DNA of 64,000 nt. Origin: Acidimicrobilacustris europaeus (lineage in GTDB: Bacteria; Actinomycetota; Acidimicrobiia; Acidimicrobiales; Acidimicrobilacustridaceae). The DNA is taken from assembly GCA_965194515.1 (NCBI GenBank), contig OZ239146.1:1426001-1490000 (forward strand), given 5' to 3'. A program made the position numbers and the translations under genes. Below, piece by piece: positions 34,428-43,420 of this stretch. Every line of letters starts with the position of its first letter. The first letter of the stretch is position 1. The notes under the pieces are model-generated. The model saw only the letters and a program-made list of their open reading frames with translations, was not told the origin of the DNA and did not search any database.

Positions 34428-35342
34428 ATGACCTCTTCGCCCCTCTTGCGCCGCCTCCGCCCATTGGCCGTCATTGCGATGTCTTTCGCATTGGTTCTGG
34501 GAGCAGCGTCGTGCTCAAGCGACAAGAAGTCATTGTCTGACGCCACAACGACATCGATCGATACCGCTTCAGCTCCGTTCCAAACCACCTATGCGACGGC
34601 AAAGGGAGCCAAGCTCACCGTCCTCGACCAACTTCCTAAGAGTGTCGTCACTTCTCCCCCGTCGAGTACGTCAAGCACCTCCACAACACTTGCCTCGAAG
34701 GTTCCCGCAATCCCCCGCAACGGACTCAACTCCGCCGGCGTGAAAAAGACCGCCGACGGTTATGAGTTCACAAACCCCACCTATTACAAGAATCCACTTG
34801 TTGTCGAAGTTCTTGAAAATCAGGGCGACTACATGAAGGTGCTCATCACCGCTCGCCCCAACCACACCACCGGCTGGGTCAAGGCTGACGATGTCACCAT
34901 CGCCGCAACTGAGTACCGCATGGAACTCGACCTCTCAACATTCCACCTCAAGGTCTTCAAGGGTCCTGATGTGTTCGTTGAAACGGACGTCGTGATCGGC
35001 AAGGACTCAACGCCGACTCCTCTGGGGCATTTCTATGTCACTGAAAAGATCAAGAACTCCTCCGACACCGGCGTTTACGGCGCGTGGATCCTGCCAATCA
35101 ATGGCTATAGCGAGGTTCTTGACACCTTCGACAATGGTCTTCCTCAAGTTGCATTCCACGGGACCAACCAACCTGAACTCGTTGGCACCAAAGCCTCGAA
35201 TGGCTGCGTCCGTATCCCCAATGACATCGTGACCAAGATCGCTGAGACCATCCCGGCGGGAACACCGATCGATGTCTTCGCTACGACTCCTTCGTCGTGG
35301 TCGGCCAAGGGCACTGGTTCAACCGCAGCGGTTACGCCCTAG
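34428..35342 (+). CDS. L,D-transpeptidase (YkuD) lipoprotein
   Basis: A 304-residue exported protein with a lipoprotein signal (lipobox Cys in GAASCSSDKK), a Ser/Thr-rich linker, and an N-terminal SH3-like part (VEVLENQGDYMKVLITARP) before the YkuD domain. The catalytic site is visible as HGTNQPE, then ASNGCVRIPN, with His, Ser, Cys and Arg in place. These enzymes form 3-3 crosslinks in peptidoglycan or attach proteins to it. The ATG at 34428 lies at the start of a typical signal peptide. It is divergent from gltX with about 100 bases between starts. Confidence 0.9.
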   Translation: MTSSPLLRRLRPLAVIAMSFALVLGAASCSSDKKSLSDATTTSIDTASAPFQTTYATAKGAKLTVLDQLPKSVVTSPPSSTSSTSTTLASKVPAIPRNGLNSAGVKKTADGYEFTNPTYYKNPLVVEVLENQGDYMKVLITARPNHTTGWVKADDVTIAATEYRMELDLSTFHLKVFKGPDVFVETDVVIGKDSTPTPLGHFYVTEKIKNSSDTGVYGAWILPINGYSEVLDTFDNGLPQVAFHGTNQPELVGTKASNGCVRIPNDIVTKIAETIPAGTPIDVFATTPSSWSAKGTGSTAAVTP

Positions 35343-35384
35343 CTCCGAACCTGCGCCGCCGAGAGCAGCATCTGCTCGGGAAGG

Positions 35385-35945
35385 TTAGGCGTGGTCGTCG
35401 TGTGATTGACCAGCCAACGCGGCGTTGGCCATAGCCATGACGCGCTCCGGTTCGTTGCGAACAAGTGCGCCTACCGCAGCGGGGTTAAGACGCAGCATCT
35501 CGTCGGGTACCGCGTCGACGATTGCCCGACGCTCCATGTAATGGTGCGTGCTCGCAACAGCGGCGAAGACCTGGGCACGAACTGCAACGAGGTCGGCCGG
35601 AGCTTCTGACAAATAACCCCAAAGGGTGAGCGCAACGGTGATGTCGTGAATAGCCGGTGCCCGACCAAACATCGCCGAGCGACGCATTGCGATCGCAACA
35701 GTGCCTGCAATTGCATCGTCTTCAGATTCTGCCGAAGTAAGCACAAGGCGACCGCGGACCTGACGAGCCAAACGAAGTGCGAAACCCTGATCGGGACCCG
35801 GATCGCCCAGTCGTGGGCCCAGGGGCTGACGGCCAACGATTTCCGCAGGACGATCGGCCATCCATGACTCGGGCCGCCATGGAGGCGACTGATACACGCG
35901 AGCGAGATCGTCGACGGGAGCGGGGACGTAATCAGGAGCAGCCAT
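35385..35945 (-). CDS. Conserved hypothetical protein
   Basis: A 186-residue protein that I do not recognise. It is soluble, Arg/Ala-rich, with WRPESWMADRPAEIVGRQPLGPRLGDPGPDQ near the start and a His pair in STHHYMERRAIVDAV. It has no signal peptide. The gene lies 11 bases after cimA on the same strand, so it may be read through from the leuB-ilvE-cimA operon. The ATG at 35945 is chosen; the frame is open upstream to 36020 but would overlap cimA. Nothing in the sequence points to a branched-chain role. Confidence 0.6.
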   Translation of the reverse strand: MAAPDYVPAPVDDLARVYQSPPWRPESWMADRPAEIVGRQPLGPRLGDPGPDQGFALRLARQVRGRLVLTSAESEDDAIAGTVAIAMRRSAMFGRAPAIHDITVALTLWGYLSEAPADLVAVRAQVFAAVASTHHYMERRAIVDAVPDEMLRLNPAAVGALVRNEPERVMAMANAALAGQSHDDHA

Positions 35946-35956
35946 TGGTGGTGAAT

Positions 35957-37600
35957 CTACCCGGCGAGATCGTCGGCGTGGACCAACCCGAACTGAATGG
36001 AGTCCATCAGTGCCTGCCACGAGGCTTCGATGACATTGCTATCGACACCAACGGTGGTCCAGACCCGGTCACCATTGGTGGAATCAATGAGGACGCGAAC
36101 GACTGCACCCGTGGCTGCGCCGCCATCGACGACACGAACCTTGAAATCGGTGAGGTGGATGCGCTCAAGAGCAGGGAACCGGCCGTTGAGCGCAAGACGC
36201 ACGGCAGCATCGAGTGCATTCACCGGACCGTTACCTTCACCGACGGCCGACACACGCTCGCCGTCGATCCAAAGCTTCACTGTCGCTTCGGTACTTACCT
36301 CAAGACCCCCGTCGGGCAGAGCAGGTCCTTCACGGTGAAAACTTGAAACGCGATACTCCTCGACCTCAAAGAAGTCCTGCACCCAACCAGTAGCACGTCG
36401 CATTCGGAGTTCGAGCGACGCATCGGCGGATTCGAAGAGCCAACCTTCAGCTTCGAGTTGCTTCAGTTCTTCCGACAACGCAGCAACCGATGGATCATCG
36501 AGTTCAACACCAAATTCATCGGCCTTCATCGCCATACCGGCACGACCACCAAGATCAGAAACCAGCACACGAGTGTGGTTACCGACGATCGAGGGATCGA
36601 TGTGTTCGTAGGTTGCGCCACCAGCACGACCAAGAGCTGAAGTGTGCAGTCCGCCCTTGTGTGCGAATGCCGACGCGCCCACGAAGGGGTCAGCCGGATG
36701 CGGCGGAAGATTGACGAGTTCAGCGACTCGGTGGCTCACAACGGTGAGGCGGTCGAGATGGCCTTCGGGAAGAGTCGCAACACCAAGTTTGAGAGTGAGA
36801 TCGGGGATCACCGTCATGAGGTTGGCGTTGCCAGTGCGCTCGCCGTACCCATTAACGGTTCCCTGCACCTGGGTGGCACCACCGACGACCGCGGCGACAG
36901 AGTTGGCGACTGCGCAGCCCGAATCGTTCTGCGTATGAATGCCGACTGCAGTCGCTCCACCCACAAACGACACGACATCAGAAACAATGTGCTGGACCTC
37001 GTGCGGCAAGGATCCACCGTTGGTATCGCAAAGAACAACGCAATCGGCACCATTCACCATTGCCGCTTCGAGAATACGAAGTGCGAATTCCGCGTTGGCT
37101 TTGTACCCATCGAAGAAATGTTCAGCATCGAAGAACACCCGCAGACCTTCGGCCTTCAGGAAGGCGACCGATTCAGCCACCATTGCGATGCCTTCGTCGA
37201 GCGTGGTCCGAAGTGCTTCGGTGACGTGAAAGTCCCAGCTCTTACCAACGATGCATACCGTCGATGTTCCGGCGCCAACGAGCGCCGCAAGTGTGGGATC
37301 GACATCGACCTTGCCAGCAGGGCGGCGAGTGGAACCAAACGCAACGAGTTCGGCATTGGTCAGCTTCAACTCTGAGGGCGCACGCCGAAAGAACTCTTCG
37401 TCTTTCGGATTGGCTTGCGGATAGCCGCCTTCGATCCAATGGACGCCAAGCCAATCGAGTTGCTCAGCAACTCGGAGTTTGTCCTCGACGGTAAGTGAGA
37501 TGCCTTCGAACTGGGCGCCGTCACGCAGCGTCGTGTCGAAGATTTCGACCGACGAAGGCAGCAACGGAAGTTCCGGCGTGGAACCGTTCTTAGTGGACAT
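35957..37600 (-). CDS. cimA: (R)-citramalate synthase
   Basis: CimA joins pyruvate and acetyl-CoA to give citramalate, a threonine-independent route to isoleucine. The 547-residue product has the alpha-isopropylmalate synthase TIM barrel: FDTTLRDGAQFEGISLT near 20-36 with metal Asp, IHTQNDSGCAVANS with the metal His pattern, NGYGERTGNANLM, and a C-terminal allosteric domain (SSFHREGPALPDGG onward). Length and the GAQFEGIS variant fit the CimA (TIGR00977) branch rather than LeuA, which is present separately at 45524. The ATG at 37600 overlaps ilvE by 11 bases. The downstream operon partner ilvE and the Ile-rich leader support an isoleucine role. Confidence 0.9.
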   Translation of the reverse strand: MSTKNGSTPELPLLPSSVEIFDTTLRDGAQFEGISLTVEDKLRVAEQLDWLGVHWIEGGYPQANPKDEEFFRRAPSELKLTNAELVAFGSTRRPAGKVDVDPTLAALVGAGTSTVCIVGKSWDFHVTEALRTTLDEGIAMVAESVAFLKAEGLRVFFDAEHFFDGYKANAEFALRILEAAMVNGADCVVLCDTNGGSLPHEVQHIVSDVVSFVGGATAVGIHTQNDSGCAVANSVAAVVGGATQVQGTVNGYGERTGNANLMTVIPDLTLKLGVATLPEGHLDRLTVVSHRVAELVNLPPHPADPFVGASAFAHKGGLHTSALGRAGGATYEHIDPSIVGNHTRVLVSDLGGRAGMAMKADEFGVELDDPSVAALSEELKQLEAEGWLFESADASLELRMRRATGWVQDFFEVEEYRVSSFHREGPALPDGGLEVSTEATVKLWIDGERVSAVGEGNGPVNALDAAVRLALNGRFPALERIHLTDFKVRVVDGGAATGAVVRVLIDSTNGDRVWTTVGVDSNVIEASWQALMDSIQFGLVHADDLAG

Positions 37601-38507
37601 ACTCCAACCAGTCCTCGTAACGGGGAACATGCCCGCGAACGACGCGGCCGTATTCAGCAGCAATTGCCGATGTCATTGGTCCGGGACAGGCGATCGGGCG
37701 GTCGTCGACTGCGTTGACTGCCGAAACTTCGGCAGCGGTTCCGCAGAGGAAGATTTCTTCTGAAACGTAGAGGTCGGAACGAGTGAGGTAGTCGACACGG
37801 AACTCGTATCCGAGATCGCGACCGATCGTCATAACGCTGTCCTGAGTGATTCCTTCAAGCGCACCGGCTGCGATCGGAGGCGTGACAAACACACCGTCGC
37901 GCGCAACGAAAATGTTCTCGCCGGTGCATTCGCTCACGAAACCTTGCGGATTAAGCATGATGGCTTCGTCGTAACCACCCTTAAGCGCTTCGACCTTGGC
38001 CAACGACGAATTCACATAGTTGCCCGTGGTCTTGGCCGCAGGCGGCATCGTGTTGTGGTCGTGGCGAGTCCACGAAGAGATCTTGGTACTGATGCCTTTG
38101 GTGAGCGCGTCTTCGCCGAGGTACGCACCCCAAGGCCAGCACGCGATAGCGACGTCAACCGAACACGGAAGCGTGTTGAGTCCCATTTCGCCGTAGCCGT
38201 AATAGGCAATCGGGCGGATGTAGGCCGAAGGAAGACCAGAGGCCTTGACGACGTCCTTGGTCGCCTGCACCAAGACATCGACGGAGTACGGCATGTCCAT
38301 GCCAAGGATCTTCGCCGAGTTGTGCAGGCGCTCCATGTGTTCGGTGAGACGGAACACCGCAGGCCCCTTCGGGGTCTCGTAGGCACGAACTCCTTCAAAC
38401 ACACCCATGCCGTAATGAAGAGTGTGTGTGAGAACGTGGATTTTCGCATCGTCCCAATCGACGAGCGTTCCATTCATCCAAATCTTGTTGGTAGGCGTGA
38501 TGGGCAT
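37590..38507 (-). CDS. ilvE: Branched-chain amino acid aminotransferase
   Basis: Transfers amino groups between glutamate and 2-keto acids for the last step of Val, Leu and Ile synthesis. The 305-residue class IV PLP protein shows HYGMGVFEGVRAY, the PLP lysine in PAAKTTGNYVNS, and the ECTGENIFV and FLCGTAAEV stretches. ATG 38507 is preceded by GAGAGG and lies 11 bases after leuB. It overlaps cimA by 11 bases, confirming co-transcription. Its operon is governed by the IVII leader and attenuator at 39572-39677. Confidence 0.95.
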   Translation of the reverse strand: MPITPTNKIWMNGTLVDWDDAKIHVLTHTLHYGMGVFEGVRAYETPKGPAVFRLTEHMERLHNSAKILGMDMPYSVDVLVQATKDVVKASGLPSAYIRPIAYYGYGEMGLNTLPCSVDVAIACWPWGAYLGEDALTKGISTKISSWTRHDHNTMPPAAKTTGNYVNSSLAKVEALKGGYDEAIMLNPQGFVSECTGENIFVARDGVFVTPPIAAGALEGITQDSVMTIGRDLGYEFRVDYLTRSDLYVSEEIFLCGTAAEVSAVNAVDDRPIACPGPMTSAIAAEYGRVVRGHVPRYEDWLEYVH

Positions 38508-38518
38508 TGCGTTGCCTC

Positions 38519-39499
38519 TCAGAGACGAGCGACGACAAGGTCGCCGATTTCGGTAGTGGAACCAGTAAGAGTTGCGGTGTCGGAACACGCGTTGCGAATT
38601 GCGGTAGCGGCGTCGTCTTCACCGATGAATTCGAGCATCATCGCGGCCGAAAGAATCGCGGCAACGGGATTGGCTTTATTTTGACCGGCGATATCGGGTG
38701 CCGAACCATGAACTGGCTCGAACATCGATGGGCTCGTTCGATCGGGATTGAGATTTCCTGATGAGGCGAAACCAATGCCACCCGATACTGCGCCACCGAG
38801 ATCGGTGAGGATGTCGCCGAACAGGTTGTCGGTAACGATGACGTCGTAACGCTTCGGATCTTCAACAAAGTAGATGCAGGCCGCATCAACATGGTTGTAG
38901 GCGGTGGCGACGTCGGGATATTCGACAGCGACCTCGTTAAAGGTTCGCTCCCAGAGATCTCCGGCAAAGGTCAGCACGTTGGTCTTATGCACAAGAGTGA
39001 GGTGCTTGCGGTCGCGACTGCGAGCGAGTTCAAACGCATACCGAACACAGCGCTCAACGCCGTGACGGGTATTGACAGAACCCTGTGTTGCGACCTCGAA
39101 CGGAGTGTTCTTGCGCAAGAACCCGCCTTCGCCGGCATAGGTGCCTTCGGTGTTTTCTCGGATCACGATGAAATCGTGTGAACCGTCGGGGGCAAGAAAC
39201 GGGCGCTGATTCACATAGAGGTCGAGATCGAAACGCATCTTCAGAAGAAGGCCGCGCTCAATGACACCTGGTGGAACATCGGGAGTTCCGACTGCGCCAA
39301 GCAGGAGCGCATCAAGACTGCGCCACTCTTCAACCGTCGAATCATCGAGAACAACGCCGTCGCGCAGATAGCGAGCTCCGCCGAGGTCGTAGTCGACGCA
39401 GTCAAGTTCGACGCCTGCGGCGCGGACAACCTTGAGCGCCACGGGAATGACCTCATGGCCGATTCCGTCTCCGGGGATGACTCCGATTCTGTGACTCAC
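38519..39499 (-). CDS. leuB: 3-isopropylmalate dehydrogenase
   Basis: Oxidises and decarboxylates 3-isopropylmalate to 2-ketoisocaproate in leucine synthesis. The homologous citramalate pathway uses the same enzyme for methylmalate, which fits its place with cimA. The 326-residue product has IGVIPGDGIGHEV at the N-terminus, VIRENTEGTYAG, the metal-binding VTDNLFGDILTDLG, and HGSAPDIAGQ near the C-terminus. It starts with GTG at 39499, with GGAG upstream. It is the first gene of the leuB-ilvE-cimA operon and lies directly behind the attenuator at 39572-39627. Confidence 0.93.
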   Translation of the reverse strand: MSHRIGVIPGDGIGHEVIPVALKVVRAAGVELDCVDYDLGGARYLRDGVVLDDSTVEEWRSLDALLLGAVGTPDVPPGVIERGLLLKMRFDLDLYVNQRPFLAPDGSHDFIVIRENTEGTYAGEGGFLRKNTPFEVATQGSVNTRHGVERCVRYAFELARSRDRKHLTLVHKTNVLTFAGDLWERTFNEVAVEYPDVATAYNHVDAACIYFVEDPKRYDVIVTDNLFGDILTDLGGAVSGGIGFASSGNLNPDRTSPSMFEPVHGSAPDIAGQNKANPVAAILSAAMMLEFIGEDDAATAIRNACSDTATLTGSTTEIGDLVVARL

Positions 39500-39571
39500 A
39501 ATGACTCCGATTGATTGCTGTGCAGATGAGGGCGGTACTGGCGAATGTTGGACGAGGCTTGTGCCGGAACG

Positions 39572-39627
39572 AGAAAGCCGCCCACCGGGGTGGACGGCCG
39601 AGGGCGCACACCGGGTTCGGCGTGCGC
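39572..39627 (-). promoter_or_regulatory. Transcription attenuator of leuB-ilvE-cimA
   Basis: On the minus strand, directly after the leader stop, stem 1 is GCGCACGCC/GGTGTGCGC (39604-39627, 9 pairs with one G-T, loop GAACCC). The terminator follows: GCCGTCCACC pairs with GGTGGGCGGC (39577-39598), then TTTCTC. The layout matches the leuA and ilvB leaders. Efficient translation of Ile/Val codons in the leader should favour termination; starvation should favour read-through. Confidence 0.75.
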
Positions 39628-39677
39628 TAGCGAATGATCACGATGGAGCGCGAACGGTGTGGGCTCGGTGTGGACAT
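39627..39677 (-). CDS. leuB operon leader peptide, Ile/Val-rich
   Basis: A 16-codon ORF encodes MSTPSPHRSRSIVIIR and ends with TAG. Four successive codons, ATC-GTG-ATC-ATT, give Ile-Val-Ile-Ile just before the Arg and stop, where a ribosome would stall under isoleucine or valine shortage. The first hairpin of the attenuator begins at the stop codon. No ribosome site is seen; TAGAGT lies 8 bases before the ATG and could be a -10 giving a nearly leaderless transcript. The Ile bias fits an operon that includes cimA. A longer overlapping frame beginning at 39684 is not in the right phase for this and is probably not used. Confidence 0.7.
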   Translation of the reverse strand: MSTPSPHRSRSIVIIR

Positions 39678-39749
39678 GGCTCATGACTCTAGCCCGACCC
39701 CCTTCCGGCGCCCTAGGCGAGTTCCACGGGTGCCTTGTACGATGGCGAG

Positions 39750-40214
39750 ATGGCCGACGTCCACCAGTTCACCCAACAGACCCACGACCGGCTGAGCGCC
39801 GAACACGAGCAGCTCACAACCCATGGTCGGGTCGATATTGCCCGCAAGATTCAGGCCGCCCGAGAAATGGGCGATCTCTCCGAAAATGGCGACTACCACG
39901 CCGCCAAAGAGGAGCAGGGCAAGATGGAAGCCCGTATCCGTCAGCTCCATGCACTCCTTCTCGATGCCGAAATTGTCGAGGCTGCCGATGGTTCCGCCGT
40001 CGTAGCTGGCGTGATCGTCAGCATTCGCTACGAAGGCGACGACGAGGTCGAGCGTCTTCTGGTCGGCTCGGTCGAAGAACGCGGCGAACTCGAAGTCCTC
40101 ACCCCAGGATCACCGCTCGGCGTCGCCCTCATGGGCGCCAAGGTCGGCGACATCGTTGACTTCGAAGCTCCCGGTGGAGTCCTCAAGGTCGAGATCGTCG
40201 CGATCGAAGCCTGA
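39750..40214 (+). CDS. greA: Transcription elongation factor GreA
   Basis: GreA enters the RNA polymerase channel and triggers cleavage of backtracked RNA. The 154-residue product has the N-terminal coiled coil with the tip motif EMGDLSENGDYHAAKEEQG, carrying the acidic residues needed for cleavage, and the C-terminal FKBP-like domain (VEERGELEVLTPGSPLGVALMGAKVGD). The ATG at 39750 is preferred. TACGAT at 39738-39743 could be the -10, which would make the mRNA almost leaderless; no good -35 is seen. It is divergent from the leuB operon leader, with starts 72 bases apart. Confidence 0.95.
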   Translation: MADVHQFTQQTHDRLSAEHEQLTTHGRVDIARKIQAAREMGDLSENGDYHAAKEEQGKMEARIRQLHALLLDAEIVEAADGSAVVAGVIVSIRYEGDDEVERLLVGSVEERGELEVLTPGSPLGVALMGAKVGDIVDFEAPGGVLKVEIVAIEA

Positions 40215-40227
40215 CGGCTTCACTCCT

Positions 40228-41100
40228 ATGTCGCCCTCGCTGCCTGGATCCGCGCCGTTCCTCACCCCGGGCCTTCCCGAGGGGCGCTCACTTGAACTAC
40301 CCGGACGCGGAACAACATGGATCCGCGAAGCACAGGGTCCACTCGGAGCGCCCACGTTGTTGCTTTTGCACGGGTGGACCGCAAATTCCGCGCTGAATTG
40401 GTTTGGGACGTACGAAACACTGCAGCGCGAGTTCAACGTGGTCGCAATGGATCACCGAGGTCACGGCCAGGGAATACGAAGCCGCCGTCGCTTCAGCCTC
40501 GAAGACTGTGCCGATGATGCGGCCGCGGTACTTGAGGTTCTGGGCATCGAACGTGCGATCGCCGTCGGGTATTCGATGGGCGGGCCAATTTCACAGCTGC
40601 TGTGGAGACGTCATCCCAAAATGGTCGAAGGACTGGTGTTCTGCGCAACTGCAGCACGATTCCGCGATCGCCGCGGCGAGCGTGCACTGGGTGGAGTCGT
40701 AACGGGGCTTTCCTTTGCCACCCGATTCGCACCATCTTCGGTCAACCGCCGCGTTTCTGAACGAGTTCTCGTTTCGAAATACGACACCACGCCGTTAGGC
40801 ATCTGGGCTCGCGAACACGCCCGCCAAAACGATCTGCGGATCATGCTTGAAGCGGGACACGATGTTGCATCGTTCGACGCACGAAATTGGATCGACACCG
40901 TCGACGTTCCCACCGCTGTCGTTCTCACAACTCGTGATGAAACTGTGCCGCCTCATCGTCAACGACATCTCGCCGACTCAATCTCCAACGCGACCGTTTT
41001 CGAAGTCAGCGGTCGTCATGACATCTGCGCAACGAGACCTGAACGATTCGCCGACGTCCTCATGGATGCTTGCCAAGACGTTGCGTCTCGTCTCGGCTGA
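40228..41100 (+). CDS. Alpha/beta-hydrolase fold protein
   Basis: A 290-residue hydrolase with the usual elements: LLLLHGWTANSALNWFG (oxyanion region), MDHRGHGQG, nucleophile elbow GYSMGGP, acid Asp in TTRDETVPP, and catalytic His in SGRHDI. The family is broad (esterases, lipases, C-C bond hydrolases) and the substrate is not clear. The ATG at 40228 is 13 bases after the greA stop, so the two genes may be transcribed together. It is convergent with ppx. Confidence 0.87.
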   Translation: MSPSLPGSAPFLTPGLPEGRSLELPGRGTTWIREAQGPLGAPTLLLLHGWTANSALNWFGTYETLQREFNVVAMDHRGHGQGIRSRRRFSLEDCADDAAAVLEVLGIERAIAVGYSMGGPISQLLWRRHPKMVEGLVFCATAARFRDRRGERALGGVVTGLSFATRFAPSSVNRRVSERVLVSKYDTTPLGIWAREHARQNDLRIMLEAGHDVASFDARNWIDTVDVPTAVVLTTRDETVPPHRQRHLADSISNATVFEVSGRHDICATRPERFADVLMDACQDVASRLG

Positions 41101-41170
41101 ACTGGTCGGTCCAACGGCCGAAAAGATTTCTGACTGATTCACAAAGCGCCCGACCGCAAACCCACCAAAC

Positions 41171-42742
41171 TCAACTGCTGAACCGAACGCGCCGGCTCAA
41201 GACCTCTTCAAGCAATCCTTTTCGATCTTCTGCCGTTTGCACTTCAAGATCAGCATCAAATCCGTCTCGCTGCTGCACCGCGATGACAACCTCGTCCTCA
41301 TCTTGTTTTGCAGAGACAACTATGCGCTCAACTCTTCCCTTGTGCGAGCGATCAAGCGCGATTGCAATCCGAAGTAGACCAGCGAGAATTTGGACCCGCT
41401 CCTGATCCTCGGGCCGGAGACGGGCGAATTCGGGATGCTTTGGCTTCGGTGCGCTCTTGCGGTGGTAGCGCGCGATTTGGGCGATCAGTTCGATCTCGTG
41501 ATCAGTGAAACCAGAAAGTCGATCTGAATGCCGAATCACGTAATAGCTGTGCTTGTGATGCTCAGAGTGTGAAACCGACAGGCCAACATTGGCAAGGAGA
41601 GCACCCGCTTCGAGCAATTCACGTGAGTCGTCGCCAAGCCCGTGAAGCAAGGCAGTTGCATCGAAAAGGTCCAAGGCAAAACCAGCTGCGCGCATTGAGT
41701 GATCGACGTCGTTATCCATCGATTCGGCAAGATGGAGGACACTTCTCCGACGCAGATCGCGCAAGTGATGCAGGCTCGCGCCTCCTCGACGAGACAACGC
41801 ATCGAGAAGGACACCTTCACGAAGCGCGTTATCGGAAATCACGATCTCGTCGATGCCAATCTCTGCAACAGCCTGCTCAAGGATGAGCGCACCGGCCAAA
41901 ATGATGTCGGCCCGACTGGGATCCATCCCTGGAAGCGCTCTTCGTTCTTCCACGGAACTCGCGGCCACGAGCGACTTCACTGCGTTCTTGATCTCTTCGC
42001 TGGTCATCACGAAGTTGTTCATCGTTCGGAGTGACGCTTTTCCTCGCTGAGAATTCACGAGCGATGCAACCGTTTCGGCCGTTCCCGAAGAAGCAATCGC
42101 AACACCGAATCCGACACGCTCAACTTCGCGGACCATTGGCGCAAGGACAGAACGTATGTGCCGGCGACAGGACTCGACCGCACCAGGGTGCAATCGCTCG
42201 CCCCTGAAAAAGCGTCGGGTAAGGCGGATCGCCCCAAGTTTCAGGCTTCCTGCGGCAATCATCTCGCCCTGCTCGCCCACCAGGATCTCGGTGCTTCCTC
42301 CGCCAATGTCAATGAGTACGAGGCGTTGATCAAAGACTGGAACCGCTTGCAGCACACCGATATGAATGAGTCGAGCCTCTTCCACGCCAGCGATTACATC
42401 GACAACAACGCCGGCCTCGTCACGCGCTCGATCGATAAAGACAGCAGCGTTTTCGGCTTCACGAACGGCACTCGTTGCGACCGCTACGACATCTGCATCG
42501 TGAATCGCTGCGATTTTGGCTAATCGCTTCAGCGCAAGGACGCCACGATCAATCGCCTCGTCCGAAAGTTCTTTCATGTCGCCCGAGCTAGAACCCAAGC
42601 GCACCATTTCCTTCTCTCGGGCGATGACTTCGAATGCTGGCCCTACGAACTCGCCCGCAACAGAAACTTCACCCACTCGAGCGACAACCATATGGAACGA
42701 GTTAGTTCCGATATCAATTGCCGCGAGTGGACGCTCGGTCAT
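41171..42742 (-). CDS. ppx: Ppx/GppA exopolyphosphatase family protein
   Basis: A 523-residue ASKHA-fold phosphatase. Phosphate-binding motifs are IDIGTNSFHMVV near 9-20 and LIDIGGGSTEILV, with the Glu in AVREAEN as expected. The C-terminal half (about 320-510) has HD-domain-like helices (HSEHHKHSYYVIRHS, then IARYHRK), as in GppA and larger Ppx. It cleaves polyphosphate or pppGpp, so it bears on phosphate storage or stringent response. The start overlaps the IclR stop (ATGA), so the regulator and ppx are in one operon, which is unusual. Confidence 0.9.
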   Translation of the reverse strand: MTERPLAAIDIGTNSFHMVVARVGEVSVAGEFVGPAFEVIAREKEMVRLGSSSGDMKELSDEAIDRGVLALKRLAKIAAIHDADVVAVATSAVREAENAAVFIDRARDEAGVVVDVIAGVEEARLIHIGVLQAVPVFDQRLVLIDIGGGSTEILVGEQGEMIAAGSLKLGAIRLTRRFFRGERLHPGAVESCRRHIRSVLAPMVREVERVGFGVAIASSGTAETVASLVNSQRGKASLRTMNNFVMTSEEIKNAVKSLVAASSVEERRALPGMDPSRADIILAGALILEQAVAEIGIDEIVISDNALREGVLLDALSRRGGASLHHLRDLRRRSVLHLAESMDNDVDHSMRAAGFALDLFDATALLHGLGDDSRELLEAGALLANVGLSVSHSEHHKHSYYVIRHSDRLSGFTDHEIELIAQIARYHRKSAPKPKHPEFARLRPEDQERVQILAGLLRIAIALDRSHKGRVERIVVSAKQDEDEVVIAVQQRDGFDADLEVQTAEDRKGLLEEVLSRRVRFSS

Positions 42743-43407
42743 GCGCCTGCGCCTCGAAGGCCGGCATTCACTTCAATTTGGCGAGCTGCGTTGACCACAA
42801 AAGCACCGTACCGCTTGCCCGGTTGTTTGGTGGTCCTCTCAATCGGCCCCGAAACGCTCACGGCAGCGACGATACGGCCTGCAGAATCACGAACTGGCGC
42901 CGAGACTGACGCCACGCCCGCCTCGCGCTCTCCAACGCTCTGCACCCAGTCGCCGGGTTCGGAAACACCAGCCACAAGCACTCGAGCTGCTGAACCCGCA
43001 GAAAGTGGAAGGCGTGCTCCAAGCGGAACAATCGTTCGCAATCCATGAAGCGACTGCAAAGCAGCAATACAGACTCGTTCTTCGCCGTCACGCACAAAGA
43101 GCTGAACGCTTTCGCCGGTTTCATCCCGAAGCGTCGCCAACGGAGCTGCTGCAGATGTTGCGAGCGGCCATGTCTCTGCCGCCGCATGGCCGAGTGACAG
43201 CAACCGGGTGCCAAGCATGAATCGGCCATCGTCGTCGCGGCGCACGAGACCGTGCTGTTCAAGCGCAGTGGCCAGTCGATGTGCTGTGGCTCGCGGCAGC
43301 CCGGTAGCGACCACAAGTTCCGACAACGAGCGGGGCTGGACCTCGAGCGCGGCGAGAACATCAACCGCCTTGTCCAGTACGCCGACACCGCCTACAGTGT
43401 TTCCCAC
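42739..43407 (-). CDS. IclR-family regulator, LtbR/NdgR-like, divergent from leuCD
   Basis: A 222-residue IclR protein: helix-turn-helix LSELVVATGLPRATAHRLATAL near 20-41, then a wing (LVRRDDDGRFML), and an effector-binding domain with SVQLFVRDGEERVCIAA and SGPIERTTKQPGKRYGAFV. Placement divergent from leuCD matches the conserved actinobacterial position of LtbR/NdgR, which control leucine synthesis genes. It starts with GTG 43407. A 19-bp palindrome (43421-43439) lies just upstream. It overlaps ppx by four bases. Confidence 0.88.
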   Translation of the reverse strand: MGNTVGGVGVLDKAVDVLAALEVQPRSLSELVVATGLPRATAHRLATALEQHGLVRRDDDGRFMLGTRLLSLGHAAAETWPLATSAAAPLATLRDETGESVQLFVRDGEERVCIAALQSLHGLRTIVPLGARLPLSAGSAARVLVAGVSEPGDWVQSVGEREAGVASVSAPVRDSAGRIVAAVSVSGPIERTTKQPGKRYGAFVVNAARQIEVNAGLRGAGA

Positions 43408-43420
43408 GGAGCAAGACTAC

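Noticed and set aside
39496..39684. 62-codon frame overlapping the leuB leader and start
   Set aside because: It is in a different phase from the IVII leader and runs through the terminator and into leuB; composition shows no hungry codon cluster.
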